Source of the DNA: Petrocella sp024636985
GTDB lineage: Bacteria > Bacillota > Clostridia > Lachnospirales > Vallitaleaceae
DNA: 64,000 nt
Direction: 5' to 3'
Assembly (NCBI GenBank): GCA_024636985.1
Contig: JAGXFY010000049.1
Coordinates: forward strand, 1 to 64,000
A program made the position numbers and the translations under genes. Below, one piece after another: positions 27,193 to 37,080 of this stretch. The notes under the pieces are model-generated. The model worked only from the letters and a program-made list of their open reading frames with translations, was not told the DNA's origin and made no database searches. Position 1 is the stretch's first letter, and every line of letters starts with the position of its first letter.

Positions 27193-28296
27193 TTATGCTA
27201 AAACTCTAAGGACCTGATTTACCAATTCCGGATTAAACTGACTTCCCGCATTACGGCTTAACTCTGCTTTTGCTTCGTCTATTGACATGGATTCTCTATA
27301 AGCTCTTTTGGAGGTCATCGCATCATAAGCATCTGCAATTAGAATAATACGAGAGCCTAATGGGATATTAGAACCGCTCAAGCCACTGGGATAGCCTCGT
27401 CCATTATGATATTCATGATGATGCTTGACAATATCTAATATTTCCGTAAAACTACCTATCTTGCCTAAGACATGGGTGGCTTTTTCCGGATGGGCTTTTA
27501 CAATCTCATACTCTTCACCTGTTAGACGATCCGGTTTATTAAGGATTTCTGTAGGAATACCTATTTTCCCAATATCATGTAATAAGGCAGCCAGACAGAT
27601 CTTCTTTTGATCTTCCATTGGTAAGCTTAACGATTTACATATTGCTGCCGTCAAATCCCTAACCCGTTTACCATGGCCTTCTGTATAAGTATCTTTGATT
27701 TCTATAGCTGAGACAAGGGCTTCCACTGTTTCATTAAACAGCTGTTGTTCAAATTCCTTCTGCTTCGAGATAGAATAATAGTTTGAAATCATTTGAGCGT
27801 ATATCTTCATAATCTCTTTTGAATGCTCTGGGAATGCATGCTCTGTAAACTTTTCTAAGCTAATTAAGCCTACAGGTTGGGATTTATAAACAATTGGAGC
27901 ATAAAGCGTAACAAAATTAGAATACGTTCCAAGTGCTTTAAATGTCTCAATCGTTTCTTCTGTGAACTTGTTAACCTCACGTTGCTCAATAAACGTCTCA
28001 TAGGCGATAATCTTATCTGCATCTGCTTCTTCAAATCCAATAAATATACTATCTTTTGTAAAAGACAACTTCTTTAAAAGCTCTATGTCATATCCTTTTG
28101 AGCACATAGGAAAATAAGTGTCTTCTTCAAGTATGTACAACGATCCCTTTTCAGCTTCCGGGATTAACTGAAAAGTTGCTTCAAATGCAGTGCGTAAGAA
28201 CTCCATACTGGAAACCTCTTCTCTGTTTACCATGGATTTTACAATAATTTTTAAAGCGTTTAATACATATGGCTCTATATTTGAATTATGCTTCAT
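27193..28296 (-). CDS. GAF-HD-GYP c-di-GMP phosphodiesterase
   Basis: A soluble protein of 367 aa. A GAF sensor domain (~residues 15-185) is followed by an HD-GYP domain. The metal-site and catalytic motifs are present: HGKRVRDL, LLHDIGKIGIP, HPE, KHHHEYHNGRGYPSGL and DAYDAMTSKR. HD-GYP enzymes cut c-di-GMP to pGpG or GMP. No membrane segment is seen, so it senses a cytoplasmic cue. It is one of three c-di-GMP enzymes within 9 kb, which suggests local control of motility or adhesion. Confidence 0.9.
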   Translation of the reverse strand: MKHNSNIEPYVLNALKIIVKSMVNREEVSSMEFLRTAFEATFQLIPEAEKGSLYILEEDTYFPMCSKGYDIELLKKLSFTKDSIFIGFEEADADKIIAYETFIEQREVNKFTEETIETFKALGTYSNFVTLYAPIVYKSQPVGLISLEKFTEHAFPEHSKEIMKIYAQMISNYYSISKQKEFEQQLFNETVEALVSAIEIKDTYTEGHGKRVRDLTAAICKSLSLPMEDQKKICLAALLHDIGKIGIPTEILNKPDRLTGEEYEIVKAHPEKATHVLGKIGSFTEILDIVKHHHEYHNGRGYPSGLSGSNIPLGSRIILIADAYDAMTSKRAYRESMSIDEAKAELSRNAGSQFNPELVNQVLRVLA

Positions 28297-28444
28297 GATG
28301 TTCTCCTATGGTTTTACTGTTGTTTATTTGCATATTCACATTCTACTATTAGATACCTAAAATTTCTTTTAATTATATCATTTTCATATTAATTTTCCAT
28401 TAAGTCCCTCTAAGCAATCTTACCTATGATTAAACTCTTTTTAA

Positions 28445-28480
28445 AAATAAAAAAAGCTAAAACCATTACTGGTTTTAGCT
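28445..28480 (-). terminator. Terminator after the small membrane protein gene
   Basis: On the minus strand AGCTAAAACC pairs with GGTTTTAGCT across a 6-base loop and runs into TTTTTTTATTTTT. Confidence 0.8.
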
Positions 28481-28500
28481 CTATAATCTATTCATTGTTG

Positions 28501-28752
28501 TTAAAAATCTTCAAATTCATCCATCAACATCGGTACAAATTTCATCATAATCGGCGTCAGTGTCACACCTATTATTAATGCACCTAAGATACTATAGACC
28601 GCTCTGTGCTTTTTAGGTACACAAAGTCCCATCAAAACACCTACAGTGAATACGCACAACTTAATAAGCGCTAGATCTTTCCATGTTGATTCCTTCATAT
28701 AGGTATCTGTAACGGACAAACATTTTTCCAAACATTCTTTACATCGCTTCAT
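28501..28752 (-). CDS. Small membrane protein of the 'phosphate ABC permease' annotation group
   Basis: An 83-residue protein with two membrane segments (residues ~28-45 and 52-73) and a short cysteine-rich N-terminus (CKECLEKCL). Its middle, STWKDLALIKLCVFTVGVLMGLCVPKKHR, is like a set of small clostridial proteins often labelled permease of phosphate ABC transporter, although no transport activity has been shown for them. Only the membrane topology is well supported. Confidence 0.65.
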   Translation of the reverse strand: MKRCKECLEKCLSVTDTYMKESTWKDLALIKLCVFTVGVLMGLCVPKKHRAVYSILGALIIGVTLTPIMMKFVPMLMDEFEDF

Positions 28753-28838
28753 TATGAATCCTCCTTATAAATTTTGTTATGAGTGGTAAGGGTAGCCATT
28801 GAATTTTCACTTACATAATTAGTATTTGAATGGTCAGT

Positions 28839-30077
28839 TTATTGTATGGATTGTTTTAAATGAAACTGCTTCTTTTGAACATACATATTATAATCTGCTA
28901 TTGATATTAGTCCATCAAAGGAAATATCATCTTCTGGAAAATGGGCAATGCCAAAACAAAAACTAATCTGTATAAGGTGCTCATTGTATTTCAAAGGATG
29001 ACTATCAAAATAATCCTTTATTCTATGAATCAATGCTTCAACCTCTTGGTTACTTAGATCTACGAGTAAAAGTTGAAATTCATCGCCTCCGTAGCGCGCA
29101 AAGCAATCTGTCGATCGTATCCCTTTTTCAACTCCGGTGGCAAATGACGTAAGCAGCTTATCTCCACATTCATGGCCATATGTATCATTGGTAATTTTAA
29201 GATTGTTCAGATCCATCGTTACCAGCGTCAATTTTGTTTTTTTATATTCCGCTTCTACCAACTTTTTTTCTAAAAACGTGTTGAAATAATGGCGATTAAA
29301 GGATTGTGTCAATATATCATGATGCATGAAATAATTAACCTTCTCCATCGATTGATAGAGCTTAATCACGTTAATAACTTCATATGCAAACAGCTCAATA
29401 ATATGCCTGTCATCCTTGTCATAAGCACCTCTGATTTTGCTGTCAATGTTAATCATGCCGTAGAGTGTATCTCCTAACATGACCGGCGTACTAAGAGTGG
29501 TATAAACCGCATCCGAACCCGCTTCTAAGATTGTGTCAATGTTATCGTCATGTAGATTCAAACGATCATAGTCGAAGGGGTCATCAATTACAACCGTTTC
29601 TTTAATCTCGCCTTTTGATTCACGGAAAAGATACGTCTGATCCAATCTTAAATAAGTATTCTTAAGCACCTCAAAATCATAACCTTTGGCTGCAACAAAC
29701 TGTAGTGTATCCGTTTTGGGGTTAAGTAACATGATACACCCTTTTTGTGCTGATGGTATAGAATCTATAGCACTATCTAGTATCGTCTGATACAAAGCAT
29801 CACTATTGGTTGCCAAAACCGATTTTTGGATCAGTTCAAATAAAATCCTATTTAAATTTGATTCTTTTTTTGCCTTTTCAAACATCTTAAAATAGATTCG
29901 AAAGAATATGGTCAATATTAATAAAATCAAAATATAGGAACTAATAAGTCCAATCCCTATAGCCCACAAACTAATTTCAAGGCCAAATATTTGGCGGCTA
30001 CCAACAATTAATATTGTTAAAATAAAATAGAATGACGTTATATAAAAAAATGTCGTATAATATAAACGTTTATTCAT
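28839..30077 (-). CDS. Diguanylate cyclase, membrane-bound GAF-GGDEF
   Basis: A c-di-GMP synthase of 412 aa. Two membrane segments span about residues 8-28 and 35-60. A GAF domain (~80-235) follows, then the GGDEF domain with an intact active site FARYGGDEF. The product-inhibition site RSTD sits five residues before it, so feedback control is likely. The GAF domain reads SIPSAQKGCIMLLN, similar to that of the GAF-HD-GYP neighbour, suggesting that the two opposing enzymes may read similar signals. Confidence 0.9.
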   Translation of the reverse strand: MNKRLYYTTFFYITSFYFILTILIVGSRQIFGLEISLWAIGIGLISSYILILLILTIFFRIYFKMFEKAKKESNLNRILFELIQKSVLATNSDALYQTILDSAIDSIPSAQKGCIMLLNPKTDTLQFVAAKGYDFEVLKNTYLRLDQTYLFRESKGEIKETVVIDDPFDYDRLNLHDDNIDTILEAGSDAVYTTLSTPVMLGDTLYGMINIDSKIRGAYDKDDRHIIELFAYEVINVIKLYQSMEKVNYFMHHDILTQSFNRHYFNTFLEKKLVEAEYKKTKLTLVTMDLNNLKITNDTYGHECGDKLLTSFATGVEKGIRSTDCFARYGGDEFQLLLVDLSNQEVEALIHRIKDYFDSHPLKYNEHLIQISFCFGIAHFPEDDISFDGLISIADYNMYVQKKQFHLKQSIQ

Positions 30078-30148
30078 ATTTTATCTCCTAACCCTTTTAT
30101 ACTATTATAACATATATTCAGATGGATATAACCTGTCAGATTTGTTTG

Positions 30149-31669
30149 TTACTCAATGAGGTCCACATCACGCACCAATTCGTTGGACAGCTCTTTTTTT
30201 GTCTTAAGGCCTAGATTTTTTAACTTAGTGGCTTGTGCAACTAAGTTATCATTACCTGTGCTTAATTGCTTATAAGCACTTCTATACTTTTCCCCAGCTT
30301 TATCAATCGACTGCCCCACTGCATCCATATTCTCAACAAAACCTACGAACTTGTCATATAACTTTGCTCCTCTTTCTGCAATCTCAAGCGAATTTCTATT
30401 CTGATATTCTCGCTTCCATAAGTCTACAATCATTTTCAAGGAAGTGATGAGATTTGTCGGGCTAAGGAGTAATATTCTCTTATCATAGGCAAAATTCCAC
30501 AAGTCCGAATCTCCCTGAAGTGCGGTAATATAAGCAGGTTCACTAGGAATGAACATCATAACAAAATCTAGAGCCTTATCATAATCATCATAACCTTTTG
30601 CACTTAGAGCTATAATATGATTTTTTATGGCTGAAAGGTGTGCATCTAATTCTTTCTTCTGTTCATCCACATCATCAGCTGCAATTAATCTGGTAAAGGC
30701 GTTTAGTGATACTTTGGAGTCAATAATAACATTCCTATTGTCCGGGTATTTGATCACGGCATCCGGTCGCATTTTCTTACCTTCTATATCAGAACGTATC
30801 GCTTTACCATTGTCATCTAACAATTCATGTTCAATAAAATACTGTTCGTTTTTTCTAAGGCCTGATTTTTCCAGAATACTTTCCAGAATCATTTCTCCCC
30901 AACGACCTTGGGTCTTTGCTTCTCCTTTTAATGCTTTGGTTAGATTTTTAGCTTCTTGGCTAATCTCCTGATTCAGAACCGCTAGCTCCTTGACCCTCTC
31001 ACCCAGCGAAAACCTTTCTTTTGATTCCATATTATAGACATCATCCACTTGTTTTCTAAAATCCTCAATATTTTTTCCAAGAGGCTCCAGTATATTCCTT
31101 AAGTTTGTTTTATTGAGTTCTGTGAATCTTTCCGTTTTTGTGTCGAATATTTTGTTGGCAATATTCTCAAATTCCAGATTGAATTTCTTACCCATTTCTT
31201 CCATGGCATCCATTTGGTTTTTCAATTTTTCAACAAGAGCTTCGTTATTGGCTTTTTCGGTTGCAAGTAGCTGATGCGTCTGATTCAAGTCCATCTTCAA
31301 GCTTTGCATCTCTTCTTTTAGAGAAGTTACCTCTTTTTGCTTCTCATCTAGCATCATAAGGGTTGCATCCTGGTTAGCTTTGACCTTCGTCAAATCCTGA
31401 TGATTGTCCTTTAATTCAAGACGTACAGAGGTTAGATGATCCTCTGCAGTAAGTCGTTCATTTTCAAGTTCGACTATTTTTTCCTTTGCCGCTTCTAACT
31501 GGGCTTGCATAGTTGCTCTATAGGTTGCCGCTTCCACTTCAAGTTCATTATATTTTTTCTGACTGTTTTCCTTATCCGATTGATGTTTTGATGTTATTTT
31601 CGATTTAGCTATGAGCCAACCTAACGATAATCCTACTATTATGCCGGCTACTAACATGATTATTTCCAT
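30149..31669 (-). CDS. rmuC: RmuC family DNA recombination protein
   Basis: A 506-residue protein of the RmuC family, which limits DNA rearrangement at inverted repeats and carries a nuclease-like fold. It has a single N-terminal membrane anchor (residues 3-20), a long coiled coil (~35-185) and the conserved domain (~210-490), with LKGEAKTQGRWGEMILESILEKSGL, the KMRPDAVIKYP and VIIDSKVSLNAF motifs. The start is preceded by AGGAGGAG. The order of domains and length fit the family. Confidence 0.92.
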   Translation of the reverse strand: MEIIMLVAGIIVGLSLGWLIAKSKITSKHQSDKENSQKKYNELEVEAATYRATMQAQLEAAKEKIVELENERLTAEDHLTSVRLELKDNHQDLTKVKANQDATLMMLDEKQKEVTSLKEEMQSLKMDLNQTHQLLATEKANNEALVEKLKNQMDAMEEMGKKFNLEFENIANKIFDTKTERFTELNKTNLRNILEPLGKNIEDFRKQVDDVYNMESKERFSLGERVKELAVLNQEISQEAKNLTKALKGEAKTQGRWGEMILESILEKSGLRKNEQYFIEHELLDDNGKAIRSDIEGKKMRPDAVIKYPDNRNVIIDSKVSLNAFTRLIAADDVDEQKKELDAHLSAIKNHIIALSAKGYDDYDKALDFVMMFIPSEPAYITALQGDSDLWNFAYDKRILLLSPTNLITSLKMIVDLWKREYQNRNSLEIAERGAKLYDKFVGFVENMDAVGQSIDKAGEKYRSAYKQLSTGNDNLVAQATKLKNLGLKTKKELSNELVRDVDLIE

Positions 31670-31732
31670 TATTTCTCCTCCTAGGATATACGATCAAATG
31701 CTCAAGAGCATTCCATATAGAACGTTCCATTT

Positions 31733-32506
31733 TTATCGTAATGTAGCGTTCTCCATGTATTCAATCTCTTGTTCTGCATCTGCACCTACATCATTATTAT
31801 ATATAACCGGTGTTTTATATAACCATTTTTTCCACAAAGTTTCATCCGTAATCAGTTCGGCCATAAAATGACTTACATTCATCCTACTTGTTTTACCTGC
31901 GTTAAATATAGGGCTTCTTGTCGGAGACGTACATATTTCATATGGACTTACGAGATCATTATTAATTAATGTATCCGGACGTACGGCAACCCACTCTATT
32001 TGTTCATCCTGTGTACCGATATCGTTCATTAAGAAGTTGACTGCTTTCATGTTGTCACGATGTGGTGGTAACAATAACTTAAGCATGGCTAAAATAATTC
32101 TCTCTACTACAGAGTTTTTCTCTCCAGAAACAGCATTCGTATAACCCGTTGTACTCATAAGTATAATTTTCATTTTCTTGTTTGTGCTATTTTTAACTGT
32201 TTCATGAATATTTTTCAAAGCATCAAAAACTAAAAAGCGCGGTTGTCCAAACATACCCTTAAGGGACATGTTATGACCAAGACATGAAACAATCGTATCA
32301 CAGTCTAGAATAAGATTCTTCATCTTAGTCGGCTTCAATTCATTGATATTGCCTCTTATGGTTTCGACCAAAGGATTCTCAAGTATTTCTTTAGGAACAA
32401 CCGAACTTTCTCTGATAAGAATCCGTGTTGATATTTTTCTTTTGATCAATTGTCCGACAACCAATTTACCCGTAGCACCGCTTGCGCCAAGAACTAATAC
32501 TTTCAT
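31733..32506 (-). CDS. NAD(P)-dependent SDR-like oxidoreductase
   Basis: A 257-residue Rossmann-fold protein. The N-terminal nucleotide-binding motif GASGATGK (residues 7-14) and the later MSTTGYTN segment place it with the atypical short-chain dehydrogenase or NAD(P)H-binding NmrA/HSCARG group. The catalytic YxxxK motif is not evident, as is common in atypical members. The substrate is unknown. It neighbours a HAD phosphatase gene and rmuC without a clear common pathway. Confidence 0.75.
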   Translation of the reverse strand: MKVLVLGASGATGKLVVGQLIKRKISTRILIRESSVVPKEILENPLVETIRGNINELKPTKMKNLILDCDTIVSCLGHNMSLKGMFGQPRFLVFDALKNIHETVKNSTNKKMKIILMSTTGYTNAVSGEKNSVVERIILAMLKLLLPPHRDNMKAVNFLMNDIGTQDEQIEWVAVRPDTLINNDLVSPYEICTSPTRSPIFNAGKTSRMNVSHFMAELITDETLWKKWLYKTPVIYNNDVGADAEQEIEYMENATLR

Positions 32507-32568
32507 AGACTATCTCCTTTATTGTGATTTATTACTTAGGACTTAAACATTCAGCTCAAGGAATAATC

Positions 32569-33222
32569 TCAACTTAATAATAGATCTCTTAAACCTTGAA
32601 TGTTATTTACAATATAACTAGCACCTGCTCTTTTCAGTTCATCGTATGTACCGTACCCATACGCTACACCTATTGAATCAATATCCATTTCTTTTGCTCC
32701 CAGTATATCATGTTGTCTATCGCCAATCATGACGACTTCACGCATGTCTTTTATTGGGAGTTTTAACAGAACTTCTTCTATCACCTCTGATTTTTTAGTT
32801 CTCGTTCCATCAAGATTACTACCAACAATACTGGTAAAATACCCATCTAACCCAAAATGCTTGATAATGAGCTCAGCAAATTTTGTTGGTTTTGAAGTCG
32901 CTACAGCCAGCACATTAGCATTGGTTTTTTGCAAATCTTCTAATAATTCTTTAATGCCTTCATATATTTCATTCTCATATATACCTTGATCCACAAAATA
33001 CTCTCTATAATATAAAATAGCTTGTTTTGCCTCTTCTTCTGTAAAATCATAAAAGTCCATAAATGATTCTTTTAATGGCGGTCCTATAAACTTTGTCAGG
33101 TCATCTAAATTAGCATCTATGTTTTTTATTTTTTTTAATGCATAAGCTACAGATTTTGTTATACCTGTTTTAGGGTTCGTTAATGTACCATCCAAATCAA
33201 ATAGTATATATTTATATAACAT
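32569..33222 (-). CDS. HAD family phosphatase, phosphoglycolate phosphatase-like
   Basis: A 217-residue HAD hydrolase. The nucleophile motif FDLDGTLTN has D9 and D11. The second motif is VATSKP, and the acidic third motif is VMIGDRQHDILGAKEMDIDSIGVAYGYG. The helical cap between motifs one and two fits subclass IA, close to the PGP/PpaX group. Probable substrates are small phosphate esters such as phosphoglycolate or pyrophosphate-type compounds, but this cannot be read from the sequence. Confidence 0.85.
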   Translation of the reverse strand: MLYKYILFDLDGTLTNPKTGITKSVAYALKKIKNIDANLDDLTKFIGPPLKESFMDFYDFTEEEAKQAILYYREYFVDQGIYENEIYEGIKELLEDLQKTNANVLAVATSKPTKFAELIIKHFGLDGYFTSIVGSNLDGTRTKKSEVIEEVLLKLPIKDMREVVMIGDRQHDILGAKEMDIDSIGVAYGYGTYDELKRAGASYIVNNIQGLRDLLLS

Positions 33223-33376
33223 TCTGTTCCTTTCTCAGGCTCAATAGAGTATTTTAAGTCTACTTGTATTACACGTTTCATCTTATCTCATTCTAATTAA
33301 TGCTTCAACAAACTCAAAACACTTTTGGGTTTGTTCATAGCTGGTCTCCTTTACTTTAACAGAATGTACTTATTAT

Positions 33377-33937
33377 CTAGATGTATCGTCTCGTTTGTTT
33401 TTTATAATTTCTATAATCTACGTCATGCATATTTTCTAGATACTTTTCTTCTTTTATTATTAAAACATGAAACATTATAATGGTTATTACTGAAAAAACT
33501 ATCACAAGCATAGATTGTGATGATAAAGATAACCCCATTAAAACCATGTCATAAAAAAGAAAATACGGGTTTCTTGAAAACTTATAGATACCACGTGTAA
33601 CCAGTTCTGTCTTTTCGCTTGTATTGACACCGACTCTCCATGACCGTCCTAGATTCAGTGATGCGACTGTACTCAATATCAGTCCAATGCCAATTAAAAA
33701 TGTACCAACTATTTCTAAAGCTATCGAATTTGAGATTGGTAAAGCATATTTTTCAAAGCTTGGTACTGTCTGCTGTAATATGAAAATAATACTTGATATT
33801 CCGGCTGAAAGTATGGCGATGTTTAACACAAAATCTTTGGATTTAATGCTTTTTCCTATTTTTCCAGACAAGAGAATCGCTCTTAGAAAAAAGAAAACAT
33901 AAAATAGAATAATTAGACTTATTGATATGTATTTCAT
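33377..33937 (-). CDS. Isoprenylcysteine carboxyl methyltransferase-like membrane protein
   Basis: A 186-residue integral membrane protein with about five hydrophobic segments. The C-terminal signature GIYKFSRNPYFLFYDMVLMG followed by EEKYLENMHDVDYRNYKKQTRRYI fits the ICMT/PEMT superfamily, in which the RNP and the acidic E residue bind S-adenosylmethionine. Methylation targets of the bacterial relatives are unknown. It overlaps the serine hydrolase gene by 4 bp, indicating translational coupling. A paralogue lies at 35907-36425. Confidence 0.8.
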   Translation of the reverse strand: MKYISISLIILFYVFFFLRAILLSGKIGKSIKSKDFVLNIAILSAGISSIIFILQQTVPSFEKYALPISNSIALEIVGTFLIGIGLILSTVASLNLGRSWRVGVNTSEKTELVTRGIYKFSRNPYFLFYDMVLMGLSLSSQSMLVIVFSVITIIMFHVLIIKEEKYLENMHDVDYRNYKKQTRRYI

Positions 33938-34995
33938 CTGTTTAACTCCTTAATGACTTTCAACATAAATCTAAGACCCTTGCTTTTATATGAAACATCA
34001 TTAAAATTACCAATCAAATAAGCATCTGATTTCGGATGATAGAACATAAATGCCCCAGTTACCCCAACGCATCCCCAACAACTGTATTTTTCAGGCATCA
34101 ACACAGGAATGGTTCTAAATTGCCAAATGCTATAACCATAATCTATACCCATATATAACCCCGTTGAATCATTTTTCATTTTTTCTAAAGTATCTTTTGA
34201 GACTATTTGGCCTGTCACTAAAGCCTTCATAAATAAGAGTAAATCTTCATTCGTAGCTACAACCCCACCACCGGTATAATCAAGTCCGGCATAGTTAATA
34301 AGATCATTTCCTATGAACTCATTAATGCTAAAATGGGCAATCGGATAATCATATTCTTTTATGGGATCCGAATATTGATACATTGACGCATTTTCCATTC
34401 CAAGAGGCACAAAAATATACTCCTTCAACACTTCATGAAAGGGCTTCCCTGTAATATTCTCAATAATTAATCCCAAAAGATGATAATTAGTATCTGAATA
34501 TTTTGTCTTTTTTCCTGGTGGCGCATATGGCTTTAGATTATTTTTACCCCATATAACAGCTTCCCGTGGGCTCATTTGGAATTCTTTCTCCTTAAGAAGC
34601 TTTTTTAGCAGCGGCCAAAAATGATCATATAAGCCGGAGGTTTGTTTTAACAGATGTTTGATTTTAATACTATGGGTATAATCTATACCCTTATATACAT
34701 GAAGATCTTTTAATAAAGCTTCATCTAAATAGTCGGTAATTGTATCATCAAAAGACAATTCACCCTTTTCATATAAGATGCTTATGATTGTTGCAGTGAA
34801 TAATTTGCCCACACTTGCCATATAGTTTGGCTGTCCAGGATTAGCCGGCATATTACCTGTTGAACCTTCTGCTATATTCATATGGATATCTAATTTCTGA
34901 GAATGAACCAACAAATATGCATTCTTCACTTTAGAATCCTTTCGCACTTGATGCCTGAATAGATTTTCAATTCTTTTCATCTTTTCTTTTTCCAT
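33934..34995 (-). CDS. Serine hydrolase of the beta-lactamase/PBP fold
   Basis: A 353-residue protein of the class C beta-lactamase-like family. The nucleophile motif SVGK is at residues 61-64 and the second motif, YSDTNYHLLG, lies near residue 166. A segment like GYSIWQF lies in the C-terminal half. No signal peptide is visible, so it may be cytoplasmic and act as an esterase or peptidase. It is coupled to the ICMT-like gene (4-bp overlap). A true beta-lactamase role is not supported. Confidence 0.8.
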   Translation of the reverse strand: MEKEKMKRIENLFRHQVRKDSKVKNAYLLVHSQKLDIHMNIAEGSTGNMPANPGQPNYMASVGKLFTATIISILYEKGELSFDDTITDYLDEALLKDLHVYKGIDYTHSIKIKHLLKQTSGLYDHFWPLLKKLLKEKEFQMSPREAVIWGKNNLKPYAPPGKKTKYSDTNYHLLGLIIENITGKPFHEVLKEYIFVPLGMENASMYQYSDPIKEYDYPIAHFSINEFIGNDLINYAGLDYTGGGVVATNEDLLLFMKALVTGQIVSKDTLEKMKNDSTGLYMGIDYGYSIWQFRTIPVLMPEKYSCWGCVGVTGAFMFYHPKSDAYLIGNFNDVSYKSKGLRFMLKVIKELNR

Positions 34996-35044
34996 TATCT
35001 CTTCCTTTCTAAAGTATCACACAAATTTTTATTTGCTATACTTT

Positions 35045-35344
35045 TTATGCTTGTTTACGTCTACTAATAGGTATGATTGAATAATTAATCATATGAAATA
35101 GAAATGGATATGCGACAACATATAAGTCTCGCAGATTATAAAATAAGACTATAAATCCAAATATAATCATGCCTATAGAATTTACAATCATCAAGACTCT
35201 CTGAAACTTTAAAAATTGTTCTTCCTTAATCAAAGAACGCTGAATTATTTTTTTGTTGTACATATTCACCTTGTTCTTAGTCATTTCAGAATAAGCCAAA
35301 AAGAATAATCCAAAAAATACCAGTGCTAACCCTAAATAATTCAT
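35045..35344 (-). CDS. Small three-segment membrane protein, unknown
   Basis: A 99-residue protein with hydrophobic stretches at about residues 3-20, 48-66 and 75-92, separated by a basic loop (KNKVNMYNKKIIQR). The features resemble small membrane proteins of the DUF3784 kind, but the family is not certain. It lies between the serine hydrolase and the PUA-like gene on the same strand. Confidence 0.6.
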   Translation of the reverse strand: MNYLGLALVFFGLFFLAYSEMTKNKVNMYNKKIIQRSLIKEEQFLKFQRVLMIVNSIGMIIFGFIVLFYNLRDLYVVAYPFLFHMINYSIIPISRRKQA

Positions 35345-35400
35345 TTTATTTTCCCCGTATCTTTCTTTTACTCTGTATATAATACTTTACTTAATTCGAA

Positions 35401-35853
35401 CTAGAATTTTGACTTTTCATAGTTGTAAGGTATACTCGTACCTACAACCACATCTTCAATTTTTTCAATGATGAGCCAGTCATCCATATTCCCCTGATGA
35501 TCAAAATCAAGTGGTTCTATTTCCTTTACATCCTGAAACTCAACAAGACACATACACTTTTTATGCCAACGGGCTTGTTGTTTCTTAGATAGATTAAGCT
35601 TGTTTTGGTTTTCCTCTAAGATTTGATCTATTTCCTCTTCCGTTAATTTCACGTAGTTTTGCACACTTTTAACTCTTGCTAAAGCGGTTATTTTATGTGT
35701 GCCTTTTTCCATAAAATATAGGGTTTCATCTTCAAAAACACGACTATGAGGGATTTTCCTACCTGCCGCTGCACGAATAATCATCGTCTTAGATCCCTCT
35801 AAGATTTTGTCCAATACCTTTTCCTTGTCATCACAATAAACTAAATGTACCAA
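35401..35853 (-). CDS. Hypothetical protein, possible PUA/ASCH-like RNA-binding fold
   Basis: A 150-residue protein. The order of elements (KVLDKILEGSKTMIIRAAAGRKIPHS, then YFMEKGTHKITALARVKSV, then KCMCLVEFQDVKEIEPLDF) looks like an ASCH or EVE type PUA fold, whose members bind modified nucleic acids. This is a structural inference from pattern only. The start is taken as the TTG at 35853, with GGAAGGTG 6 bp before it; a GTG three codons upstream lies inside that ribosome site. Confidence 0.55.
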   Translation of the reverse strand: MVHLVYCDDKEKVLDKILEGSKTMIIRAAAGRKIPHSRVFEDETLYFMEKGTHKITALARVKSVQNYVKLTEEEIDQILEENQNKLNLSKKQQARWHKKCMCLVEFQDVKEIEPLDFDHQGNMDDWLIIEKIEDVVVGTSIPYNYEKSKF

Positions 35854-35906
35854 AATAATCACCTTCCTTTGATCCTGTCATAATATCCTTCCAATAGTCC
35901 TACTAC

Positions 35907-36425
35907 TTAAATATATCGCCTAACTTCTTTCATATAATTTCTATACACTTCTCCAAATTGTTCAATGCACCATCTTTCTTCCGATAGAATAAGACCATGT
36001 ACTGAGATTTGAAATATAATAAGTATAAATAGTAATAACCATGAGTTGGTTATCATCGTACAACCTAAAAAATATAAAAAGAAAGCTATATACATAGGAT
36101 TACGAGATATTCTATATAAACCCTTTGTATTTAATCCACTTGAATTCGGTTTAGAAAAATGCACAATAGAGATTGCATATAATACCATACCTATTATGCC
36201 TATTCCAAGTCCTATGAAATTGATCAAGCTAATTAATACCGCTTCATTATAAAATAATATGATCATCATGAGCAATACTGATATTTCATAAACCCAGTAA
36301 GCCAAATTCTCTCTACCTTCTCTTGGTGGAAAAAAAGTTGTGCGTTTAGACGCTTGTTTTCCAAATATACTGACTATCCCATAACGTATAATAATTATTG
36401 GTAATATGAGTATGAAACCATTCAA
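35907..36425 (-). CDS. Isoprenylcysteine carboxyl methyltransferase-like membrane protein
   Basis: A 172-residue membrane protein with about four hydrophobic segments. It shares the ICMT/PEMT signature GLYRISRNPMYIAFFLYFLG and the terminal EERWCIEQFGEVYRNYMKEVRRYI with the protein at 33377-33937, including the RRYI end. The pair may have arisen by local duplication. The substrate is unknown. It lies 19 bp after the GNAT acetyltransferase gene. Confidence 0.8.
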   Translation of the reverse strand: MNGFILILPIIIIRYGIVSIFGKQASKRTTFFPPREGRENLAYWVYEISVLLMMIILFYNEAVLISLINFIGLGIGIIGMVLYAISIVHFSKPNSSGLNTKGLYRISRNPMYIAFFLYFLGCTMITNSWLLLFILIIFQISVHGLILSEERWCIEQFGEVYRNYMKEVRRYI

Positions 36426-36444
36426 AATAAATCTCCTTTGCGCC

Positions 36445-37080
36445 TTATCTTGGAATCCTCATTTTTATAATTTCTTGAAACTTTTTCTGGGATGGTCGAT
36501 TACTCAGTTTCTCTTTTGGAGGAAATCCTTGATCAAATTCTCTGGCTGCTTTTTCATCTATATCATAGATATTATCTTCTATAAATCGACCCTTAATATG
36601 AGACAATGCTCCAGGATATAATTCTATTGCCTGTAATGCAACCGCATACATATTATCCGCTGTACCAATCTTATAATTTTCTGCCGAGGTGAATCCTAGC
36701 CTAGAATAATAGTCCGGGTCACCGTAAATAAGTATGGCTTTATAACCAAGCTCTGTTGCCTTCTTCTTTGTATATTCAATTAACTGACTGCCAATTCCCT
36801 TACCCTGGAATGTAGGCAAAACAGATAAGGGTCCAAATGTTATCACATTATGGTCAACCCCTTCATCATCAACAATTTTAGCTTTAGTGTAAGCAATGTT
36901 ACCGACAATTTCTCCATCAACTTCCGCAACAATATCCAGTTCATGAATAAATGAATCTGCCTCACGCATAATATGCAACAAATAATGTTCATCACACCCA
37001 GGACAATAGTGATTCCAAAAAGCTTCTCTTGTTATTTCTTCAACTGTTCTATAATCTGAAGGCCTTTCATTTCGTAGCAC
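36445..37080 (-). CDS. GNAT family N-acetyltransferase
   Basis: An acetyl-CoA-dependent acetyltransferase of 211 aa. The acetyl-CoA loop is seen in LSVLPTFQGKGIGSQLIEYTKKKA, preceded by beta strands with DGEIVGNIAYTKAKI. The pattern YGDPDYYSRLGFTSA matches the YhbS-like subgroup. The acceptor is not known. The start is a GTG at 37080 without a clear ribosome site; GGAGGG lies further upstream, so translation might begin at a non-standard codon a few residues earlier. Confidence 0.85.
   Translation of the reverse strand: MLRNERPSDYRTVEEITREAFWNHYCPGCDEHYLLHIMREADSFIHELDIVAEVDGEIVGNIAYTKAKIVDDEGVDHNVITFGPLSVLPTFQGKGIGSQLIEYTKKKATELGYKAILIYGDPDYYSRLGFTSAENYKIGTADNMYAVALQAIELYPGALSHIKGRFIEDNIYDIDEKAAREFDQGFPPKEKLSNRPSQKKFQEIIKMRIPR

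Noticed and set aside
33934..34995. A beta-lactamase resistance gene.
   Set aside because: The SxxK serine hydrolase family is broad; there is no signal peptide and the motifs fit esterase-like members equally well.
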